Below are positions 60,965 to 64,000 of a DNA stretch of 64,000 nucleotides, one piece after another (position 1 is the stretch's first letter; each line of letters opens with the position of its first letter). The notes beneath the pieces were generated by a model. The model made no database searches, had not been told where the DNA came from, and saw only the letters and a list, made by a program, of their open reading frames with translations. Location of the stretch: NCBI RefSeq assembly GCF_002282855.1, contig NZ_NRIR01000012.1:1-64000 (forward strand), read 5' to 3'. A program made the position numbers and the translations under genes. The stretch comes from Paraferrimonas sedimenticola. Lineage in GTDB: Bacteria > Pseudomonadota > Gammaproteobacteria > Enterobacterales > Shewanellaceae.

Positions 60965-61636
60965 GTGATTCGCTTTGAACAGGTATCGAAGGTTTACCCA
61001 GGTGGCCAAAAAGCGCTTTCTGGGGTTAGTTTTCACCTTAAAAAAGGGGAAATGGCGTTTCTGACCGGTCACTCGGGCGCGGGCAAGAGTACTTTGCTCA
61101 AGCTCATCAGCGTGATCGAGCGCGCCAGCGCCGGTCGGGTCAGCATCAACGGCCACGACGTTGCTCAAGTCTCTCCCGCTCAGGTACCTTACCTGCGCCG
61201 AGACATTGGCATTATCTTCCAAAACCACCAACTTTTAATGGACCGCAGCGTGCACGACAACGTGGCGCTGCCACTGTTGATCGAAGGCTTCAGCCAGAAA
61301 GAAATCAACAAGCGGGTTAGCGGCGCCTTGGATATGGTGGGGCTGCACGGCAAAGAAAAGCACAATCCGATTATGCTCTCCGGTGGTGAACAACAGCGTG
61401 TCGGTATAGCTCGCGCCATTGTGAACAAGCCGCCATTGATTTTGGCGGATGAGCCAACCGGTAACCTGGACCCCAAACTGTCGATGGACATTATGGGCTT
61501 GTTTGAATTGCTCAACGACGCGGGTAGTTCGGTACTGGTGGCGACACACGACCTTGGCTTAATTGCTCGCATGAAGTACCGCACCCTGACCCTAAAGCAA
61601 GGTCAGATGCTGTTTGCCGAGGAACACCAGCTATGA
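60965..61636 (+). CDS. ftsE: Cell division ATP-binding protein FtsE
   Basis: A 223-residue ABC ATPase. Walker A is TGHSGAGKSTLLK (~residue 36), Q-loop IIFQNHQLL, signature LSGGEQQRVGIARAI, Walker B LILADEPTGNLDP and the H-loop VATHD. With FtsX it activates EnvC and thereby the amidases at the septum; envC is also in this window. The start codon is GTG. The last bases overlap the ftsX start (ATGA). Confidence 0.97.
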   Translation: MIRFEQVSKVYPGGQKALSGVSFHLKKGEMAFLTGHSGAGKSTLLKLISVIERASAGRVSINGHDVAQVSPAQVPYLRRDIGIIFQNHQLLMDRSVHDNVALPLLIEGFSQKEINKRVSGALDMVGLHGKEKHNPIMLSGGEQQRVGIARAIVNKPPLILADEPTGNLDPKLSMDIMGLFELLNDAGSSVLVATHDLGLIARMKYRTLTLKQGQMLFAEEHQL

Positions 61637-62598
61637 GCAAGAACATTGCCTTAAGTCGCAACAAGGTGCCTGTCCCGCGTTTGCTAATCATGTGGATGGT
61701 GCGCCATTTACAAAACGCCACCGCAACACTAGGTGAGATTTGGCGCTCACCCATCGCCGCCGGGATGACAATCGCTGTGCTGGCCGTGAGTTTGAGTCTA
61801 CCCGCCGCGCTGCAAGTCATGGTGAAGAACGCTGAGAAAATTACCGCTTCTTGGCAGCAAGCCGCTGAAATCAGTCTGTTTTTGCACGATAGCGCTGATG
61901 AGCGAGCGGTGAAAAATTTACTGACACGAGTCCAAAGCTATTCTGAGGTTGAGCAAGTTGAATACATAGACAAAAGCCAGGCATTGGCCGAGTTTCAGCA
62001 AGTCTCCGGGTTTGGTGAAGCCTTGGCTTTGCTCGATGCCAACCCACTGCCGGCGGTAGTGATGGTTACTCCAGCCCAAGGCCATGCCACTCCAGGCGCT
62101 GCCAGTCGCTTGCTCGAAAAGCTCGGTCGCGAAAGCGAAGTAGACTTCGGCCGCTTAGATATCGAGTGGCTGCAAAAGCTCGAAGCCATTATCGGCATGC
62201 TCGAGCGCACCGTATTGGCGCTAGCTTTGTTGCTGATTCTGGCGGTATTACTGGTGATAGGTAACACGGTTCGCCTAGCGATTATGAACCGTCGCTCGGA
62301 AATCGAAGTAATGAAGTTGGTGGGCGCTACTCAAGCCTTTATTCAACGCCCGTTTCTGTACACTGGCGTATGGTACGGCATTATCGCCGGAGCCTTGGCT
62401 TGGGTACTAGTACAACTGCTGGTGGTTTGGCTCAATGGCGCGATTCAACCACTGTTGGGCTTGTATCAAAGCGACTTTCAAATGGAGTCTTTAGGGGCCA
62501 CAGAGTTATTCAGTTTAATGTTTGCCGCGTCAGCGCTGGGCTGGGTTGGTAGCTATTTATCGGTGCGACAGCACATAAAAGCCATTGAACCTTGCTAA
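61633..62598 (+). CDS. ftsX: Cell division protein FtsX
   Basis: A 321-residue membrane subunit of the FtsEX complex, with a cytoplasmic N-terminus, helix 1 at about 43-62 (MTIAVLAVSLSLPAALQV), a periplasmic domain (to ~195) that would hold EnvC, and three more helices from ~200. The motif NTVRLAIMNRRSEIEVMKLVGATQAFIQRPFLYTG is typical. It couples ATP hydrolysis by FtsE to periplasmic cell-wall cleavage. Confidence 0.97.
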   Translation: MSKNIALSRNKVPVPRLLIMWMVRHLQNATATLGEIWRSPIAAGMTIAVLAVSLSLPAALQVMVKNAEKITASWQQAAEISLFLHDSADERAVKNLLTRVQSYSEVEQVEYIDKSQALAEFQQVSGFGEALALLDANPLPAVVMVTPAQGHATPGAASRLLEKLGRESEVDFGRLDIEWLQKLEAIIGMLERTVLALALLLILAVLLVIGNTVRLAIMNRRSEIEVMKLVGATQAFIQRPFLYTGVWYGIIAGALAWVLVQLLVVWLNGAIQPLLGLYQSDFQMESLGATELFSLMFAASALGWVGSYLSVRQHIKAIEPC

Positions 62599-62716
62599 AA
62601 GCTGACGGTCATAATTGCGATACTGGCGATTTATTCGCTAGATGTTATATACTGTTTCGTCCAACGAGCGCCTTCGGGATTGACTCGTTGTTTTTTGTCC
62701 AATGGTAGGAGCGTTA

Positions 62717-63577
62717 ATGGCACAGCAAGCGCAATCTATGGCACTGATGGTTCCCGAGTCGAATGGCAGTATTGAAGCCTACATTCGATCGGTTAACAGT
62801 ATCCCAATGCTGGATGCTGAAGAGGAACATCGTCTCGCCACTGAGTTGCAGGAAACTGGTGACCTGCAGTCCGCAAAACAACTCATTATGTCGCACCTGA
62901 GATTCGTGGTGCACGTAGCCAAAGGATATTCCGGTTATGGCTTGCCTCAGGCTGACCTGATTCAGGAAGGCAATGTAGGTTTGATGAAAGCAGTTAAGCG
63001 TTTTGACCCACAAGTGGGTGTGCGCTTGGTGTCTTTCGCCGTGCACTGGATTAAGGCAGAAATTCACGAATACGTCTTGAAAAACTGGCGTATTGTTAAA
63101 GTCGCCACCACCAAGGCGCAACGCAAGTTGTTCTTCAATCTGCGTAAAGCCAAAAGCCGTTTAGGCTGGTTCTCTCAAGACGAAGTCAAAATGGTGGCTG
63201 ACAATCTAGGCGTAAGCACTTCTGAAGTCTCCGAGATGGAGTCGCGGTTGGCTGCGCAAGATGCCGCTTATGACTTAACTGTCGCCGATGACGACGACAA
63301 CGCCAGCTTCGCACCAGCACTGTATCTAGAAGACAACTCTTCGGATCACGCGGTGCAATACGAGCAAGCCAACTGGGAAGCCAGCGCCAACGAAAAATTG
63401 GCCGCAGCCATGGCAACCCTAGACGAGCGCAGTCAGCACATCGTCAAAACCCGCTGGCTCGACGAGCAAAAAGCCACGCTACACGAGCTGGCCGACCATT
63501 ATGGTGTTTCTGCTGAGCGCATTCGCCAGCTCGAAAAGAACGCCATGAAAAAGCTAAAGGCGGCGATGGACATCTAG
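62717..63577 (+). CDS. rpoH: RNA polymerase sigma factor RpoH (sigma-32)
   Basis: A 286-residue heat-shock sigma factor. Region 2 reads [43 protein letters not shown]...[40 protein letters not shown], where the RKLFFNLRK 'RpoH box' is specific to sigma-32 and needed for FtsH turnover. Region 4 near the C-terminus is [27 protein letters not shown]. The ATG at 62717 follows TAGGAG; a start at 62702 would add five residues. A TATACT hexamer at 62648-62653 may be a -10 element; the heat-shock control of translation cannot be read by eye. It follows ftsEX, as in relatives. Confidence 0.98.
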   Translation: MAQQAQSMALMVPESNGSIEAYIRSVNSIPMLDAEEEHRLATELQETGDLQSAKQLIMSHLRFVVHVAKGYSGYGLPQADLIQEGNVGLMKAVKRFDPQVGVRLVSFAVHWIKAEIHEYVLKNWRIVKVATTKAQRKLFFNLRKAKSRLGWFSQDEVKMVADNLGVSTSEVSEMESRLAAQDAAYDLTVADDDDNASFAPALYLEDNSSDHAVQYEQANWEASANEKLAAAMATLDERSQHIVKTRWLDEQKATLHELADHYGVSAERIRQLEKNAMKKLKAAMDI

Positions 63578-63598
63578 TCCTTACTCCCAGCTTCTAAG

Positions 63599-63623
63599 CC
63601 CAGCCCAAGCGCTGGGTTTTTTA
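63599..63623 (+). terminator. Terminator of rpoH
   Basis: CCCAGC (63599-63604) and GCTGGG (63611-63616) form a stem with a 6-base loop, followed by six T. Confidence 0.9.
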
Positions 63624-63649
63624 TTGCCTAAATTATCCACAACCTACCA

Positions 63650-63665
63650 ACAGGGGACTGTCCCC
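63650..63665. repeat. Palindromic element ACAGGGGACTGTCCCC, copy 1
   Basis: The 13-bp palindrome GGGGACTGTCCCC with an ACA prefix, identical to the copy at 63757. It stands eight bases after the first DnaA box. Similar GGGGAC...GTCCCC palindromes occur as REP-like units near IS200-type RAYT transposases in marine gammaproteobacteria; no such transposase is in this window. Confidence 0.7.
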
Positions 63666-63756
63666 ACCCCCTAAAACCGGCTCTTTTATCCACAAGCGTT
63701 GTTATCTGCGTCGATCTGCTTTTATCTCCGAAATAAAATTATGCACACAGCTATAC

Positions 63757-63772
63757 ACAGGGGACTGTCCCC
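63757..63772. repeat. Palindromic element ACAGGGGACTGTCCCC, copy 2
   Basis: Identical to the copy at 63650 over 16 bases; the two are 107 bases apart, twice the DnaA-box period. It stands nine bases after the third DnaA box. Confidence 0.7.
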
Positions 63773-63792
63773 TATGCTGTTTTTTGGTGGTT

Positions 63793-63999
63793 TTATCCAC
63801 AGATGGCTTGGATGATGGCTTTGCGGTTAGGTTTGATGCCGGCGCTTGGGGGCAGTTGCGGCCAGGCTTGATAGCTGCGCGGGCGCATGAAGCGCGGCAG
63901 CAATTCGGCTAGGTGTTGGTCCAGTTGCTCTTGGGTGAGTTCGACCTGTGCGTCGATGATGGCGTGGGGCAGGTAGCCGAAGCGTTCATCGGCGAGCGG
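63793..63999 (-). CDS. C-terminal end of an adenylate-forming (AMP-binding) enzyme, partial
   Basis: Sixty-eight C-terminal codons of a gene that enters from the right edge. The translation includes GYLPHAIIDAQVELTQEQL, LLPRFMRPRSYQAWPQLP and GIKPNRKAII, which resembles the C-terminal subdomain of acyl/aryl-CoA or aminoacyl adenylating enzymes; the Lys of GIKPNRKA takes the place of the catalytic Lys of the NGKIDR motif (A10). The stop TAA lies inside the fourth DnaA box. The substrate cannot be told from this piece. Confidence 0.6.
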   Translation of the reverse strand, partial: PLADERFGYLPHAIIDAQVELTQEQLDQHLAELLPRFMRPRSYQAWPQLPPSAGIKPNRKAIIQAICG

Positions 64000-64000
64000 G

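Larger units (their letters stand above)
63633..63801 (+). repeat. Array of four DnaA boxes at 53-54 bp spacing
   Basis: TTATCCACA at 63633-63641, 63686-63694 and 63793-63801, and TTATGCACA at 63739-63747, all on the plus strand, match the consensus TTATnCACA. Start-to-start distances are 53, 53 and 54 bases, close to five helical turns each. The last box overlaps the stop codon of the following minus-strand gene. No replication gene is near, so a chromosomal origin is unlikely; a DnaA-titration or regulatory locus is possible. Confidence 0.7.

Noticed and set aside
63578-63801. Chromosomal origin of replication at the DnaA-box cluster
   Set aside because: No dnaA, dnaN, mnmG or other origin-linked gene, no clear AT-rich unwinding region, and the neighbours are rpoH and an AMP-ligase gene.

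Overview
The window looks like chromosome of a free-living, facultatively anaerobic, probably marine gammaproteobacterium of the Alteromonadales type (Shewanella/Ferrimonas-like). The evidence is the conserved block gpmI-envC-ctpA-yibQ divergent from yibN-secB-gpsA, the block rsmD-yhhL divergent from ftsY-ftsE-ftsX-rpoH, a MenB menaquinone enzyme, class III ribonucleotide reductase (nrdDG), an HBM-type chemoreceptor and an unusually rich set of PLP and acyl-transfer enzymes. The genus is inference; no taxonomic search was possible. LAYOUT. 1-440: the end of an rRNA operon (23S 3' end, spacer, 5S, terminator). 440-845: no gene, but a chain of nine short perfect hairpins. 846-1528 (minus): a compact cassette of two double-glycine-leader peptides with GxxxG motifs plus a small membrane protein, which reads as a two-peptide bacteriocin with its immunity protein. 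1665-10678: housekeeping genes (MAPEG protein, zinc metallopeptidase, PanM-like acetyltransferase, YeiW-like protein, yibQ, ctpA, envC, gpmI, yibN, secB, gpsA). 10691-29649: an accessory metabolic region. A TetR regulator with ridA, an alanine-racemase-fold PLP enzyme coupled to a penicillin-acylase-family amidase, an operon of TPP enzyme, DUF2185 protein and both aconitase X subunits, a divergent aminotransferase, an acyl-CoA ligase, an MFS carrier, a PLP decarboxylase and a succinate-semialdehyde-type dehydrogenase. Four copies of an 18-bp palindrome (ATTGnACnnnnGTnCAAT) sit upstream of the TetR gene, the PLP enzyme/amidase pair, the TPP operon/aminotransferase divergon and the decarboxylase/dehydrogenase divergon, suggesting one regulon. 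29671-37392: drug and stress functions (PACE transporter with divergent LysR gene; TetR-MFP-RND operon with twin operators; cytochrome P460). 37471-49655: chemoreceptor, a tiny acidic protein, secreted Ntn hydrolase with divergent LysR gene, flavoprotein, GGDEF-EAL protein, two alpha/beta hydrolases, DUF1244 and DUF885 proteins. 49730-58894: nrdDG with an NrdR box pair and an FNR box, MscS channel, acyltransferase, NTF2-like protein, NRDE protein, a ZIP-like two-part transporter, an HD-GYP protein, yhhL. 58905-63577: rsmD, ftsY, ftsE, ftsX, rpoH. 63578-64000: four same-strand DnaA boxes at 53-54 bp spacing interleaved with two GGGGACTGTCCCC palindromes, then the C-terminus of an AMP-ligase-like gene running off the right edge. 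MOST INTERESTING SIGNALS: the two-peptide bacteriocin cassette, the shared 18-bp operator of the metabolic region, the phased DnaA-box array and the hairpin chain behind the rRNA operon.
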